NCBI RefSeq assembly: GCF_000613125.1
Contig: NZ_HG964497.1
Location: 5,058,378 to 5,122,377 of the forward strand
Length of the DNA: 64,000 nt
From: Bacillus sp. EB01
GTDB taxonomy: Bacteria; Bacillota; Bacilli; Bacillales; Cytobacillaceae
Reading direction: 5' to 3'
Both the position numbers and the translations under genes were made by a program. This document shows positions 7,995-18,029 of the stretch, in pieces. A model generated the notes under the pieces. The model searched no databases and had not been told where the DNA came from. It worked only from the letters and a program-made list of their open reading frames with translations. Numbering within the stretch: position 1 is the first letter of the stretch; every line of letters begins with the position of its first letter.

Positions 7995-9257
7995 TTGTTC
8001 AAATTCAATGATGAAAAAGGGCAGTTAAAATGTTCCTTCTGTGGCAAGACGCAGGATCAGGTCCGCAAGCTTGTCGCTGGTCCTGGAGTATATATATGTG
8101 ATGAGTGCATTGAATTATGTACTGAAATCGTCGAGGAGGAGCTTGGCACTGAAGAGGAAGTCGAGTTCAAGGATGTTCCTAAGCCAAAGGAAATCCTCGA
8201 AATCCTTGATGAATATGTCATCGGTCAGGAAAAGGCAAAAAAGTCGCTTTCTGTGGCAGTTTACAACCACTACAAGCGCATTAACTCCAATAGCAAAATC
8301 GATGATGTTGAACTTTCAAAGAGCAATATCTGTATGATTGGGCCTACTGGCAGCGGGAAAACTCTCCTCGCTCAGACACTTGCCCGCATCCTGAATGTAC
8401 CGTTCGCGATTGCAGATGCTACCTCGCTAACTGAAGCAGGTTATGTCGGTGAAGACGTCGAAAACATTTTGCTGAAATTGATCCAGGCTGCCGACTATGA
8501 TGTCGAAAAGGCAGAAAAAGGGATCATTTATATTGATGAAATTGACAAGGTTGCACGTAAATCTGAAAATCCATCTATTACAAGAGATGTTTCAGGTGAA
8601 GGTGTTCAGCAGGCGCTTCTAAAAATCCTTGAAGGAACTGTTGCGAGCGTTCCTCCACAGGGAGGCAGGAAGCATCCTCACCAGGAGTTCATCCAAATCG
8701 ATACCACAAATATTCTGTTCATTTGCGGTGGAGCTTTTGATGGAATCGAATCGATTATCAAGCGCCGCCTAGGCCAGAAGGTCATCGGTTTCGGCTCTGA
8801 TGTAAAGCAGGTAGAAGTCAGCCAGAAGGAATTGCTTTCTAAGGTCCTTCCAGAAGACTTGTTGAAATTCGGGCTTATCCCTGAATTCATCGGCCGTCTT
8901 CCAGTTATTGCGAGCCTTGAACAGCTTGACGAAGATGCGCTGATTGAAATCCTTACAAAACCAAAAAACGCTCTAGTTAAGCAGTATCAGAAGATGCTTG
9001 AGCTTGATGAGGTAGAGCTTGAATTTGAAGAGGGTGCCCTAGTGGAAATTGCTAAAAAAGCAATTGAGCGTAAAACAGGGGCACGCGGCTTGCGTTCCAT
9101 CATTGAAGGAATCATGCTGGATGTCATGTTCGACCTTCCTTCCCGCGATGATATTACAAAATGTATCATCACGAAGGAAACAGTCACAGACAACAGCGTT
9201 CCAAAGCTTGTCAATGAGGAAGGCACCGTCATCAACGAAGAGCGTACATCCGCCTAA
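7995..9257 (+). CDS. clpX: ATP-dependent unfoldase ClpX
   Basis: A hexameric AAA+ unfoldase that feeds substrates to the ClpP peptidase. The 420-aa product has the N-terminal C4 zinc domain (Cys13, 16, 35, 38), Walker A GPTGSGKT at about 116-123, Walker [10 protein letters not shown], and the ClpP-docking IGF loop in [11 protein letters not shown] place the start at TTG 7995, giving [10 protein letters not shown] and the exact B. subtilis length; GAGGGGTGAA lies just upstream. The frame is open back to 7905, but that extra segment has no family counterpart. A TTG start may lower its translation compared with B. subtilis (inference). Confidence 0.97.
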   Translation: MFKFNDEKGQLKCSFCGKTQDQVRKLVAGPGVYICDECIELCTEIVEEELGTEEEVEFKDVPKPKEILEILDEYVIGQEKAKKSLSVAVYNHYKRINSNSKIDDVELSKSNICMIGPTGSGKTLLAQTLARILNVPFAIADATSLTEAGYVGEDVENILLKLIQAADYDVEKAEKGIIYIDEIDKVARKSENPSITRDVSGEGVQQALLKILEGTVASVPPQGGRKHPHQEFIQIDTTNILFICGGAFDGIESIIKRRLGQKVIGFGSDVKQVEVSQKELLSKVLPEDLLKFGLIPEFIGRLPVIASLEQLDEDALIEILTKPKNALVKQYQKMLELDEVELEFEEGALVEIAKKAIERKTGARGLRSIIEGIMLDVMFDLPSRDDITKCIITKETVTDNSVPKLVNEEGTVINEERTSA

Positions 9258-9267
9258 ACGTAAATAC

Positions 9268-9302
9268 TGCTGTCCGGCCACTGTGCCGGGCAGCTTTTTA
9301 TT
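9268..9302 (+). terminator. Terminator after clpX
   Basis: A 10-bp stem, GCTGTCCGGC with GCCGGGCAGC (one T-G pair), followed by TTTTTATTG. Confidence 0.88.
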
Positions 9303-9356
9303 GTTTTCGGCAATGGCTTTTTTAAAATGTACCTGGCTGGCTCAAGAAACAATAGT

Positions 9357-9575
9357 GTACTTGAAAAAAATTTTCCGAGTGCGAATTTAATTTTTGAAGG
9401 AGTGAAATGTCCTTGAAATATGTTTTCGAGTACGATTTCAACTTTTTTTGGAATGAAATGTCCTTGAAAGAGGGTTTCAAGTACAATTTCAATTTTTTTA
9501 AGGGTGAAATGTCCTTGAAATATGTTTTCGACGGACAATTTCAATTTCTTAGACAGTGAAATGTCCTCGACACTA
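9357..9575. repeat. Tandem array, about 4 copies of a 51-bp unit
   Basis: The core GAAATGTCCT starts at 9404, 9455, 9506 and 9558 (spacings 51, 51, 52), with a diverged half-copy from 9357. Each unit folds: GTCCTTGAAA pairs with TTTCAAGTAC in the third copy, and CTTGAAA pairs with TTTCGAG in the second, where a T-A pair has become T-G. Most changes keep the pairing. The array lies between the clpX terminator and the lonB promoter. Because 51 is a multiple of 3, a minus-strand frame stays open through it. Confidence 0.92.
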
Positions 9576-9718
9576 GTTCCTCCAAAAAAACAGGTTAGCT
9601 GCTTACGGTGTTTCTTTTATTCTGTACAAGGAACGTTATAAATCTTTGGTCTCCGCAGGGTCATACTCCTGTCTTTGTAAACCTCACTTTTTACCACTCC
9701 AATATTCAGTAACTTTTT

Positions 9719-9747
9719 GTTTATTCGAACCCTTCAACGGAAATACT
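9719..9747 (+). promoter_or_regulatory. Sigma-F type promoter of lonB
   Basis: GTTTA (9719-9723), a 15-base spacer and GGAAATACT (9739-9747) fit the forespore sigma-F/G pattern. B. subtilis lonB is known to be transcribed by sigma-F, which supports this reading. Confidence 0.6.
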
Positions 9748-9786
9748 AACAAGTAACGGAAAACGTATTGTTCAGGAGGGAAAAGG

Positions 9787-11502
9787 ATGAGTTGGATGGG
9801 AATCGCCTTGTTTGTACAGCTCTTCTTCGGAATCATTATCGGGCTGTATTTTTGGAATTTGCTAAAGAATCAACGTACTCAAAAGGTCACTATTGATAAA
9901 GAATCTAAGAAGGAAATGGAACAGCTCCGCAAAATGAGATCGATTTCTCTGACAGAGCCGCTTGCGGAAAGAGTAAGGCCGGCCTCCTTTGATGATATTG
10001 TAGGTCAAAAAGATGGAATTAAAGCGTTAAAGGCAGCACTTTGCGGACCTAATCCCCAGCATGTCATTGTGTATGGTCCTCCGGGTGTCGGTAAAACTGC
10101 TGCAGCGAGACTTGTATTGGAGGAAGCAAAGCGAAACCAAAAGTCACCGTTTCAGCAATCCTCCGTCTTTATAGAACTTGACGCGACAACAGCAAGGTTT
10201 GACGAACGAGGCATTGCCGATCCTCTAATCGGTTCTGTCCATGACCCTATTTATCAGGGAGCAGGGGCAATGGGGCAGGCCGGGATTCCGCAGCCAAAAC
10301 AGGGTGCAGTTACCAATGCCCATGGTGGAGTTCTTTTCATTGATGAGATTGGCGAGCTGCACCCAATTCAAATGAACAAGCTTTTAAAGGTGCTTGAGGA
10401 TAGAAAGGTTTTTCTTGAAAGTGCGTATTACCACGAAGAAAACCCCTCGATTCCAACCCATATACATGATATTTTCAAAAATGGCCTTCCGGCTGACTTC
10501 CGGCTGATTGGTGCAACGACGAGGACCCCAAATGAAATACCGCCTGCCATCCGTTCTCGCTGTATGGAGGTATTTTTCAGAGAGTTAAGCCAGGACGAAA
10601 TCATGACCGTTGCGAAAAAAGCTGCGGACAAGGTTGAGATGGCAATCAATGAAAGCGGCCTTGAAATCCTTTCAAATTATGCACGAAATGGGCGTGAAGC
10701 AGTCAATATGATTCAAACAGCTGCCGGGCTTGCCATTACCCAGGACAGGAAAGAAATTAAAGACGAAGATATTGAGTGGGTTATCCATTCCAGCCAGGCA
10801 TCACCGAGAATGGAACGGAAAATCAACGACCTGCCTGCGATAGGGCTTGTTAATGGGCTGGCGGTTTACGGACCTAATTCAGGTGCTCTTTTAGAAATTG
10901 AAGTGAGTGTCATTCCGGCAAAAGAAAAAGGTTCAATCAATATTACCGGGATTGTCGAGGAAGAAAGCATTGGCGGCCAGGGAAAATCGATTCGGCGCAA
11001 GAGTATGGCGCGCGGCTCGATTGAAAATGTTATTACCGTCCTAAGAACAATGGAAGTTCCGGCGGATGAGTTTGATATTCATGTGAATTTCCCCGGAGGC
11101 ATCCCAATCGACGGGCCTTCCGCAGGGATTGCGATGGCAACTGGAATTTACTCTGCTATTTATAAAATCCCGGTTGATAACCGTGTGGCAATGACAGGTG
11201 AAATTTCCATCCATGGGCATGTAAAACCAATCGGAGGCGTTTTTGCGAAGGTTGTCGCTGCCAAAAAAGCTGGTGCCAAAACTGTGATTGTCCCTGCTGA
11301 GAACATGCAGTCTATCCTCAATGAGATAGATGGTATTGAAATTATACCGGTCACACACTTTAATGAAGTAATCGATCTTGCTCTCAAAAAAGATTCTTCA
11401 AATAACGCCGTCCCACAAAGTGGCGGAACTCATGTGATTGCTGAAGGGGACGGAACTGTCATCCCCGCAGCCGTTCAAATGTCCAAAAAGGAATCTGTAT
11501 AG
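9787..11502 (+). CDS. lonB: Forespore ATP-dependent protease LonB
   Basis: A membrane-anchored Lon-type AAA+ serine protease made in the forespore in B. subtilis. The 571-aa product has one N-terminal membrane helix (res 5-25), AAA+ Walker [10 protein letters not shown] (about 96-104), Walker B VLFIDEIGEL, arginine-rich sensor segments, and a Lon protease domain. Catalytic Ser445 is in IDGPSAGIAM, with Lys488 43 residues later, the expected spacing. The long LonA N-domain is absent, as usual for LonB. The start has AGGAGGG 6 bases upstream. It is about 20 residues longer than the B. subtilis protein, with a loose C-terminal tail. Confidence 0.96.
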   Translation: MSWMGIALFVQLFFGIIIGLYFWNLLKNQRTQKVTIDKESKKEMEQLRKMRSISLTEPLAERVRPASFDDIVGQKDGIKALKAALCGPNPQHVIVYGPPGVGKTAAARLVLEEAKRNQKSPFQQSSVFIELDATTARFDERGIADPLIGSVHDPIYQGAGAMGQAGIPQPKQGAVTNAHGGVLFIDEIGELHPIQMNKLLKVLEDRKVFLESAYYHEENPSIPTHIHDIFKNGLPADFRLIGATTRTPNEIPPAIRSRCMEVFFRELSQDEIMTVAKKAADKVEMAINESGLEILSNYARNGREAVNMIQTAAGLAITQDRKEIKDEDIEWVIHSSQASPRMERKINDLPAIGLVNGLAVYGPNSGALLEIEVSVIPAKEKGSINITGIVEEESIGGQGKSIRRKSMARGSIENVITVLRTMEVPADEFDIHVNFPGGIPIDGPSAGIAMATGIYSAIYKIPVDNRVAMTGEISIHGHVKPIGGVFAKVVAAKKAGAKTVIVPAENMQSILNEIDGIEIIPVTHFNEVIDLALKKDSSNNAVPQSGGTHVIAEGDGTVIPAAVQMSKKESV

Positions 11503-11516
11503 ATCTCAAATGAACA

Positions 11517-11553
11517 GGGAACTTCGGATACGTTTGGCCGAGGTTCCTTTTTT
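11517..11553 (+). terminator. Terminator after lonB
   Basis: GGAACTTCGG pairs with CCGAGGTTCC across a 10-base loop, followed by TTTTTT. Confidence 0.88.
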
Positions 11554-11842
11554 AACTGAGATTAGACTTCTCATAATTGACGGCCCAATGTGTATTTAAC
11601 AATGGAGATTCAAGGAAGTCTTATAAGAGGAATGCCCTCCGTCTTCTTCTAAAAGAATTTTTTAATAGAAACAACATAAATACTAACTCGAACAGGATAC
11701 TAAGAAGGCGGGTACACTTGCCTAAACCTAAAAGGATTAGGGATGATATATTAGACACGTTTTCTTAAATAAGATAGAATTGAACAAAGACAAATTCCCC
11801 CTAAAAAGGGATAAATGAATGCATTTTGGAGGTGCATGGGTA
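11554..11842. other. Gap between lonB and lonA
   Basis: An AT-rich region. The only open frame (11577-11768, TTG start, 63 codons, basic) has no convincing ribosome site and no recognised relatives, so I do not call it. No repeat array is seen here, unlike many neighbouring gaps. The lonA promoter should be here, but I cannot fix it. Confidence 0.5.
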
Positions 11843-14170
11843 ATGGCAGAAACGAATGAGAAACAAGTCCCCCTCCTGCCGCTTAGAGGGCTGCTGGTCT
11901 ATCCAACAATGGTGCTCCATCTGGATGTTGGCCGTGAAAAATCGGTTCAAGCGCTCGAACGGGCAATGGTCGATGACCATCTAATATTTTTAACAACCCA
12001 AAAAGATATTTCGATAGACGAGCCGTCTGAAGATGACTTATATAACATGGGTACGTTGACAAAAGTAAAGCAAATGCTAAAGCTGCCAAACGGAACGATC
12101 CGTGTTCTCGTGGAGGGGCTAAAGCGTGCCAAGATTGTCTCCTTTTATGACAGGGAAGAATACTTCTCTGTAACTGTTGAGGAGTTTGAAGACAAAGAAA
12201 CAAAGGATGTTGAAGATCAGGCATTAATGAGAACAATGCTTGATTATTTTGAACAATACATAAAGATGTCAAAGAAGATTTCCGCGGAGACATATGCGTC
12301 CGTTACAGACATCGAAGAGCCAGGCAGGATGGCGGATATCATTTCATCCCATCTTCCTCTCAAGCTGAAGGATAAGCAGGAAATTCTTGAGACGATTGAT
12401 GTGAAGGAACGGATGAGCAAGGTAGTCGATATCATCCACAATGAGAAGGAAGTTCTTAACCTCGAGAAGAAAATTGGCCAGCGTGTCAAACGGTCAATGG
12501 AACGCACCCAGAAGGAATACTACCTCCGTGAGCAAATGAAGGCCATCCAGAAAGAACTTGGTGACAAAGAAGGAAAAACTGGTGAAGTTGCCGAACTCAC
12601 AGAGAAAATTGAGATGGCAGGGATGCCGGAATCAGTCCAGGCTGTTGCATACCGTGAACTGGACCGTTATGAAAAAGTACCGTCAAGCTCGGCGGAAAGC
12701 GCTGTAATCCGTAATTACATTGAATGGCTTGTTGTGATTCCATGGACAAAAAGGACCGAAGATGACCTGGATATCGCAAGAGCAGAAGAAATTCTCAATG
12801 AAGACCATTATGGGCTCGAAAAAGTAAAAGAACGTGTCCTTGAGTATCTGGCAGTCCAAAAGCTGACTAATTCTCTGAGAGGGCCGATTCTTTGCCTTGC
12901 GGGACCTCCGGGAGTTGGGAAGACGAGTCTGGCCAAGTCAATTGCCCGCTCGCTTAACCGCAATTTCATCCGTGTTTCTTTGGGCGGTGTCCGGGATGAA
13001 TCCGAAATCCGCGGCCACAGACGGACGTATGTCGGGGCAATGCCAGGACGCATCATCCAAGGCATGAAAAAAGCTGGTACAATCAATCCGGTTTTCCTTC
13101 TCGATGAAATCGACAAGATGTCGAGCGATTTCCGCGGGGATCCATCAGCGGCCATGCTTGAAGTGCTTGACCCTGAACAAAACTTCAATTTTAGCGATCA
13201 TTACATTGAAGAGCCATATGATCTTTCCAAAGTTATGTTCATCGCGACCGCCAATAACCTTGCGACCATTCCGGGTCCATTGCGTGACAGGATGGAAATC
13301 ATTACGATAGCTGGTTATACGGAAGTTGAGAAAGTCCATATTGCAAAGGATCATTTGCTTCCAAAGCAAATTAAAGAAAACGGTCTTTCAAAAGGTACTC
13401 TCCAGATTAGGGAGGAGGCCATCCTGAAGGTTGTCCGTTATTATACAAGAGAAGCGGGTGTCCGCAGCCTTGAGCGCCAAATGGCGAAGATTTGCCGGAA
13501 AACCGCAAAAATTATTGTTGCTGGTGAAAAGAAAAAGGTTGTTGTTACGGAAAAAAATCTTGAGGAATTCCTTGGCAAACCAGTTTTCCGTTATGGTCAG
13601 GCTGAGCTTGAGGACCAGGTTGGTGTTGCGACAGGTCTTGCTTATACAACTGTGGGCGGCGATACACTTCAGATTGAAGTGTCAATTTCCCCTGGAAAAG
13701 GCAAGCTTGTTTTAACAGGAAAGCTTGGGGATGTTATGAAGGAAAGTGCTCAGGCTGCGTTTAGCTATATCCGTTCAAATGCGTCCGAACTTGGAATCGA
13801 TCCAGACTTCCATGAAAAACATGATATCCATATCCACGTTCCAGAGGGCGCTGTTCCGAAAGACGGTCCTTCCGCGGGGATTACAATTGCAACTGCGCTT
13901 GTTTCAGCATTATCGGGTAAGCCGATTCGCCGTGAAGTCGGGATGACAGGCGAAATTACTTTGAGGGGGCGCGTACTGCCAATTGGCGGATTGAAGGAAA
14001 AAACCCTAAGCGCTCATCGTGCCGGACTTACGAAGATTATTTTACCGAGAGACAATGAAAAAGACATTGATGATATCCCAGAAAGTGTGCGCAACCAGTT
14101 GGAATTCGTTCTCGTTTCCCATGTCGATGAGGTGCTGAAGCATGCGCTATCGGATGGAGGAAAAGCATGA
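11843..14170 (+). CDS. lonA: ATP-dependent protease LonA
   Basis: A cytosolic homohexameric AAA+ serine protease that degrades misfolded and selected regulatory proteins. The 775-aa product has an N-terminal substrate domain (res 8-200), a coiled segment, AAA+ with Walker [10 protein letters not shown] (354-362) and VFLLDEIDK, and a Lon protease domain. The catalytic dyad is Ser677 (KDGPSAGIT) and Lys720 (GLKEKTL), the same numbers as in B. subtilis LonA, which supports the start. I use ATG 11843 because GGAGGTG is 8 bases upstream; the ATG at 11819 would put that ribosome site inside the gene. It overlaps engB by 4 bases. Confidence 0.98.
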   Translation: MAETNEKQVPLLPLRGLLVYPTMVLHLDVGREKSVQALERAMVDDHLIFLTTQKDISIDEPSEDDLYNMGTLTKVKQMLKLPNGTIRVLVEGLKRAKIVSFYDREEYFSVTVEEFEDKETKDVEDQALMRTMLDYFEQYIKMSKKISAETYASVTDIEEPGRMADIISSHLPLKLKDKQEILETIDVKERMSKVVDIIHNEKEVLNLEKKIGQRVKRSMERTQKEYYLREQMKAIQKELGDKEGKTGEVAELTEKIEMAGMPESVQAVAYRELDRYEKVPSSSAESAVIRNYIEWLVVIPWTKRTEDDLDIARAEEILNEDHYGLEKVKERVLEYLAVQKLTNSLRGPILCLAGPPGVGKTSLAKSIARSLNRNFIRVSLGGVRDESEIRGHRRTYVGAMPGRIIQGMKKAGTINPVFLLDEIDKMSSDFRGDPSAAMLEVLDPEQNFNFSDHYIEEPYDLSKVMFIATANNLATIPGPLRDRMEIITIAGYTEVEKVHIAKDHLLPKQIKENGLSKGTLQIREEAILKVVRYYTREAGVRSLERQMAKICRKTAKIIVAGEKKKVVVTEKNLEEFLGKPVFRYGQAELEDQVGVATGLAYTTVGGDTLQIEVSISPGKGKLVLTGKLGDVMKESAQAAFSYIRSNASELGIDPDFHEKHDIHIHVPEGAVPKDGPSAGITIATALVSALSGKPIRREVGMTGEITLRGRVLPIGGLKEKTLSAHRAGLTKIILPRDNEKDIDDIPESVRNQLEFVLVSHVDEVLKHALSDGGKA

Positions 14171-14775
14171 AGGTAACAAGTGCAGACATAGTAATAAGCG
14201 CGGTCAAGCCGGATCAGTATCCTGATTCGGCTTTGCCAGAGTTTGCTTTAGCCGGCCGTTCGAATGTCGGGAAAAGCTCATTTATAAACAAGATGCTGAA
14301 CCGGAAGAATTTGGCGCGGACTTCCTCGAAACCAGGGAAAACGCAGACGCTGAATTTCTATCTAATCAATGAAATCCTTCACTTCGTTGATGTACCGGGC
14401 TATGGCTATGCCAAGGTTTCGAAAACGGAACGGGAAGCCTGGGGGAAAATGATTGAAACATACATCACGTCCCGTGAGCAGCTGAAGGCGGTCGTCCAAA
14501 TTATCGACCTTCGCCATCCGCCCTCAAAGGATGATGTAACGATGTATGAATTTCTAAAGCACTATAACATTCCATGCATTATTATTGCGACCAAGGCTGA
14601 TAAAATCCCAAAGGGAAAATGGCAAAAGCATCTGAAGGTCGTCAAGCAAACCTTGAATGCCGACCCTAATGACCCAATGGTACTGTTCTCGTCCGAAACT
14701 GGACTTGGAAGGGATGAAGCCTGGGGAGTGCTGAAGAGCTATATGAAAGAAGATAACAGGACGAATAGCGAATAA
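14167..14775 (+). CDS. engB: Ribosome biogenesis GTPase EngB/YsxC
   Basis: A small TRAFAC-class GTPase, essential in B. subtilis for late assembly of the 50S subunit. Its 202 aa carry G1 GRSNVGKSS (30-38), G2 in the [10 protein letters not shown] region, G3 DVPGYG, G4 TKAD and G5-like SSETG. It overlaps lonA by ATGA, so translation is probably coupled, as in B. subtilis lonA-ysxC. Confidence 0.97.
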   Translation: MKVTSADIVISAVKPDQYPDSALPEFALAGRSNVGKSSFINKMLNRKNLARTSSKPGKTQTLNFYLINEILHFVDVPGYGYAKVSKTEREAWGKMIETYITSREQLKAVVQIIDLRHPPSKDDVTMYEFLKHYNIPCIIIATKADKIPKGKWQKHLKVVKQTLNADPNDPMVLFSSETGLGRDEAWGVLKSYMKEDNRTNSE

Positions 14776-14776
14776 T

Positions 14777-14827
14777 AAAAAAAGCTGGGGGGAAGCCATA
14801 TTTGGCCTGCCTCCAGCTTTTATTTTT
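14777..14827 (+). terminator. Terminator after engB
   Basis: An AAAAAGCTGG...AAGCC arm pairs with GGC...CCAGCTTTT, followed by TATTTTTT; a long stem with small mismatches. Confidence 0.8.
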
Positions 14828-14904
14828 TGGAGTTAAGCAAGAAGGTTGTAGCGGGTCCATAAAGGAAAGCTTCATAGAATAATCAACGGGTGTATGCGGT
14901 AAAG

Positions 14905-15035
14905 TAAAAGCTAAGTGACCTTGTAGGTAACTGAGCACATCGTAAGGTAACTTATAGAAGCTCTAAGTAACTTTATTGATGGCCAAGCTCTTCATAAAGT
15001 TACTGATAGCAGCTCTTAGTAACCTATCGTTGATT
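14905..15035. repeat. Tandem array, about 2.5 copies of a 50-52 bp hairpin unit
   Basis: AGCT(CT)AAGTRAC begins copies at 14909, 14959 and 15011. The second unit holds a perfect 11-bp stem, AGTAACTTTAT (14966-14976) with ATAAAGTTACT (14994-15004). The first has the matching stem AGTGACCTT with AAGGTAACT, in which both sides have changed together. It lies between the convergent engB and minus-strand membrane-protein genes. Confidence 0.85.
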
Positions 15036-15059
15036 GCTGGAATTTAAAGTCACTAATAA

Positions 15060-15096
15060 AAAGAGAGCCATGTATTTAACATGAACTCTCACAGAC
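15060..15096 (-). terminator. Terminator of the minus-strand membrane-protein gene
   Basis: On the minus strand, GAGAG...CATGT pairs with ACATG...CTCTC and runs into TTTTTATT. It lies 25 bases after the stop at 15121. Confidence 0.75.
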
Positions 15097-15120
15097 TTTT
15101 GGTCATATAACGACCTTGGC

Positions 15121-15606
15121 TTACTTTCTCCTGAATAGGACCATCCACGCCCCGGCAAGGACGAGAAGAAGCGGCCAGAATTTCCAGATCAGTGAAATGC
15201 TGCTCTCGACAAGGCTAAGCCAAACCCCGACCTTGTCAGTGAACAAAAGCAGGATTGCAACGATCAGAAATAGGAGGCCGTTTAGTAGCCCTTTACCTGT
15301 TTTTTGGTATTGGAGCAAGAAGCCAACTGCGATAATGGCCAAGAATGTCCCGATATGCGGGGGCCAAAATGGGAGCTTCCCTACCACATGAAAATGGAGC
15401 CCAAAGCCAGCCAGAATGATTCCTGGCAAGATTGAGGTATGGTCTTTGGCCAAATAGCCCTGGCAGAGAAAAGCAACTCCGACAATCAATAGAAGAGTAG
15501 GCCATGTATAGAATTGTTTTAATGCTGTGAAGCCTGATTGCTCCAAAAAGAAATAAGCTCCGAAGCCGATTAGAATAACCCCGGGGAATATTTGCTGCGT
15601 TCTCAT
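15121..15606 (-). CDS. Small membrane protein with LiaI/LiaF-like helices
   Basis: 161 aa, almost entirely hydrophobic: about six to eight short membrane helices in pairs, with IFPGVILIGFGAYF and SILPGIILAGFGLHF repeated near the N-terminus and a basic end (FRRK). The repeated pattern resembles the LiaI/LiaF-like membrane domain of cell-envelope stress proteins. The location between engB and hemA is that of B. subtilis ysxD, so it may be the orthologue. The function is unknown. It is divergent from hemA and ends at its own terminator. Confidence 0.8.
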   Translation of the reverse strand: MRTQQIFPGVILIGFGAYFFLEQSGFTALKQFYTWPTLLLIVGVAFLCQGYLAKDHTSILPGIILAGFGLHFHVVGKLPFWPPHIGTFLAIIAVGFLLQYQKTGKGLLNGLLFLIVAILLLFTDKVGVWLSLVESSISLIWKFWPLLLVLAGAWMVLFRRK

Positions 15607-15746
15607 TCATTCACATCGCTTCCAGTAAGGTATCCTTGAAAAAACTAGCTAAATTTGCTAATGTACATAGGGACGAACTATTAATTTTTGATTAATTTAT
15701 TCTTAATATTAACATAGAGTTTCGCTTTCTGTTCACATTTTTCAGG

Positions 15747-15774
15747 TTGGCTGCTAAATTGGCCATGATATAAT
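15747..15774 (+). promoter_or_regulatory. Sigma-A promoter of the hem operon
   Basis: TTGGCT (15747-15752), 16 bases, TATAAT (15769-15774), about 46 bases before hemA. No clear PerR or other operator was identified. Confidence 0.65.
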
Positions 15775-15819
15775 CTCAGTAGTTAGTTACGTGATAAAGT
15801 TGGGGGTGTTAGTTAACAC

Positions 15820-17166
15820 ATGCATATTTTAGTGGCAGGACTAAATTATAAAACCGCCCCTGTTGAAATTCGTGAGCGACTGACGTTCAATCCGAATGAT
15901 CTTGGGAAGGCGACGGCCGCCCTGAACGCCAAAAAGAGCATTCTCGAGAACGTCATCTTGTCAACATGCAACAGGACAGAGATATATGCAGTTGTGGACC
16001 AGATCCATACTGGACGGTACTATATAAAAGAATTCCTCGCTGATTGGTTTGGGCTGGAGCAGGCTGAATTCTCGCCATACCTATTCATATATGAAAGTGA
16101 TGGAGCCGTGGAACATCTTTTTAATGTTTCCTGCGGTTTGAACTCAATGGTTCTTGGCGAAACCCAAATCCTTGGACAGGTAAGGTCGAGCTTCCTTCTT
16201 TCACAAGAGGCGAAGACGACAGGGACTGTATTCAATCATTTGTTTAAACAAGCTATTACCGTTGCCAAACGTGGCCATGCTGAAACTGATATTGGTGCCA
16301 ATGCGGTATCAGTAAGTTATGCAGCAGTTGAACTTGCCAGGAAGATTTTTGGATCGCTTGAAGATAAGCATGTCCTGATTTTCGGAGCTGGCAAAATGGG
16401 TGAACTCGCTGCGCAGAACCTTCATGGATCTGGCGTTGGCGGCGTGACAGTCATAAATAGGACCTATGAAAAAGCACTTGTACTGGCCGAAAAATTTGGC
16501 GGACAGGCAAAGCAGCTTTTCGAACTTAAAAATTCACTTGTTGAAGCCGATATTTTAATTAGCTCGACTGGTGCAAGTAATTTCGTGATTACAAAGGAAA
16601 TGATGGAACAGGTTGAAAAGCGACGTAAAGGGAAGCCATTGTTCATGGTTGACATCGCAGTGCCGCGCGACCTCGACCCTCGCATTTCCGAATTGAATAG
16701 TGTGTTTTTATATGATATTGATGACCTTGAGGGAATTGTTGAGGCTAACCTTCAGGAGCGGAAGAAAGCTGCTGCGGCCATCATGATGATGATTGAGAAG
16801 GAAATTGTTGATTTTAAACAGTGGCTGAACACGCTTGGAGTTGTGCCCGTCATCTCGGCGCTTAGGGAAAAAGCCCATGTAATCCAGTCCGAAACTATGG
16901 TCAGTATCGAGCGCAAACTGCCACACCTTTCCGATAGGGATAAAAAGGTATTGAACAAGCATACGAAGAGCATAATTAATCAGCTGCTTAAAGATCCAAT
17001 CCTCCAGGCAAAAGAACTGGCCGCGCGCCCTGATGCCGATGAGGCTCTCGATTTGTTCATGACAATCTTTAATATCAAAGAGCTTGTCGAGGAGCAACAA
17101 CAATCGAAAGCAGCCGAAACCGCGAAAGATTTGGTTCATGCACCGCAGGCTTCCTTTCAGTCATAA
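15820..17166 (+). CDS. hemA: Glutamyl-tRNA reductase
   Basis: The first committed step of C5 heme synthesis: NADPH-dependent reduction of glutamyl-tRNA to glutamate-1-semialdehyde. The 448-aa product has the catalytic domain with the thioester Cys50 in STCNRTEIY, the conserved [13 protein letters not shown] start, EQ..ILGQV-type segment [10 protein letters not shown], a Rossmann NADPH domain ([18 protein letters not shown], about 188-205) and a helical dimerisation domain. It is the first gene of hemAXCDBL. In B. subtilis its level is controlled by heme together with HemX. Confidence 0.97.
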   Translation: MHILVAGLNYKTAPVEIRERLTFNPNDLGKATAALNAKKSILENVILSTCNRTEIYAVVDQIHTGRYYIKEFLADWFGLEQAEFSPYLFIYESDGAVEHLFNVSCGLNSMVLGETQILGQVRSSFLLSQEAKTTGTVFNHLFKQAITVAKRGHAETDIGANAVSVSYAAVELARKIFGSLEDKHVLIFGAGKMGELAAQNLHGSGVGGVTVINRTYEKALVLAEKFGGQAKQLFELKNSLVEADILISSTGASNFVITKEMMEQVEKRRKGKPLFMVDIAVPRDLDPRISELNSVFLYDIDDLEGIVEANLQERKKAAAAIMMMIEKEIVDFKQWLNTLGVVPVISALREKAHVIQSETMVSIERKLPHLSDRDKKVLNKHTKSIINQLLKDPILQAKELAARPDADEALDLFMTIFNIKELVEEQQQSKAAETAKDLVHAPQASFQS

Positions 17167-17180
17167 GAGGGGTAATGTCT

Positions 17181-18014
17181 ATGTTTGACATCCACATGAC
17201 GCGACTGCACGAATTGACGGTTATCCTATATGCCTTAAGCGTGCTGTTATATTTCTTTGATTTTATCCACCATAACCGGAAGGCGAATAAGGTTGCCTTC
17301 TGGTTACTTGCATTTGTATGGGTTTTGCAAACGGGCTTCTTAATTTTTTATATGGTCAATACCGGACGGTTTCCTGTCCTGACGATATCCGAGGGCCTTT
17401 ATTTTTACACATGGGTACTGATAACGCTCTCACTGGGAATTAACAGGCTTCTAAAAATGGATTTTATCGTATTTTTCACGAACATACTTGGTTTCATCAT
17501 CATGGTCATCCATATTTTCACACCGGACCAGTATGAATCTCATTTGATTAGCGAGCAGCTCATTTCCGAGCTACTCCTTATCCATATAACGATGGCTATT
17601 TTGTCCTACGGGGCATTTACTATGTCATTTGTATTTTCCCTGCTTTACATGATTCAGTATGATTTGTTGAAAAGAAAAAAGTGGGGAGCCAGGCTCATCC
17701 GTATCGCGGATCTTTCCAAGCTCGAACAATTCAGCTATCTTCATGCAGTGATTGGCGTACCTATGCTTCTTCTAAGCCTGATTCTCGGGCTTCATTGGGC
17801 ATACTGGAAGGTGCCGGAAATGCCCTGGTATGACTCCAAGGTGCTTGGCTCTTTCATCTTGCTTGGAGCGTATAGTGTTTACCTTTATTTGAGAATTGTA
17901 AAAAACATTGCAGGCAGGCAGCTTGCGATATGGAATATAGCCGCTTTCCTATTTGTGTTGATCAACTTCTTCCTTTTTGGAAAATTGTCGTCATTCCACT
18001 TTTGGTATTCGTAG
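17181..18014 (+). CDS. hemX: HemX, membrane regulator of HemA
   Basis: An integral membrane protein of 277 aa with about eight helices, of the cytochrome c assembly (CcsA/CcmC-like) superfamily. In B. subtilis it lowers the amount of HemA. Visible features are N-terminal TRLHELTVILYALSVLLYF, the mid-protein ISEGLYFYTW and the LGLHWAYW segment typical of heme-handling loops. I choose ATG 17181 over 17175, because GAGGGG sits at 17167-17172 and only the later start has proper spacing. Confidence 0.92.
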   Translation: MFDIHMTRLHELTVILYALSVLLYFFDFIHHNRKANKVAFWLLAFVWVLQTGFLIFYMVNTGRFPVLTISEGLYFYTWVLITLSLGINRLLKMDFIVFFTNILGFIIMVIHIFTPDQYESHLISEQLISELLLIHITMAILSYGAFTMSFVFSLLYMIQYDLLKRKKWGARLIRIADLSKLEQFSYLHAVIGVPMLLLSLILGLHWAYWKVPEMPWYDSKVLGSFILLGAYSVYLYLRIVKNIAGRQLAIWNIAAFLFVLINFFLFGKLSSFHFWYS

Positions 18015-18029
18015 ATTAGGAGGCATCAT

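Noticed and set aside
9254-9544. Minus-strand 96-codon frame through the 51-bp array
   Set aside because: It exists because 51 is divisible by 3. It lacks a clear ribosome site, crosses the clpX terminator and has no recognised relatives.
11577-11768. 63-codon basic frame between lonB and lonA
   Set aside because: TTG start with no good ribosome site and no homologue I know. It may be chance in an AT-rich gap.
15681-15695. PerR-like palindrome TTAATTTTTGATTAA before hemA
   Set aside because: The inverted repeat is real, but the bases do not fit the PerR box, and it lies over 50 bases upstream of the hemA -35.
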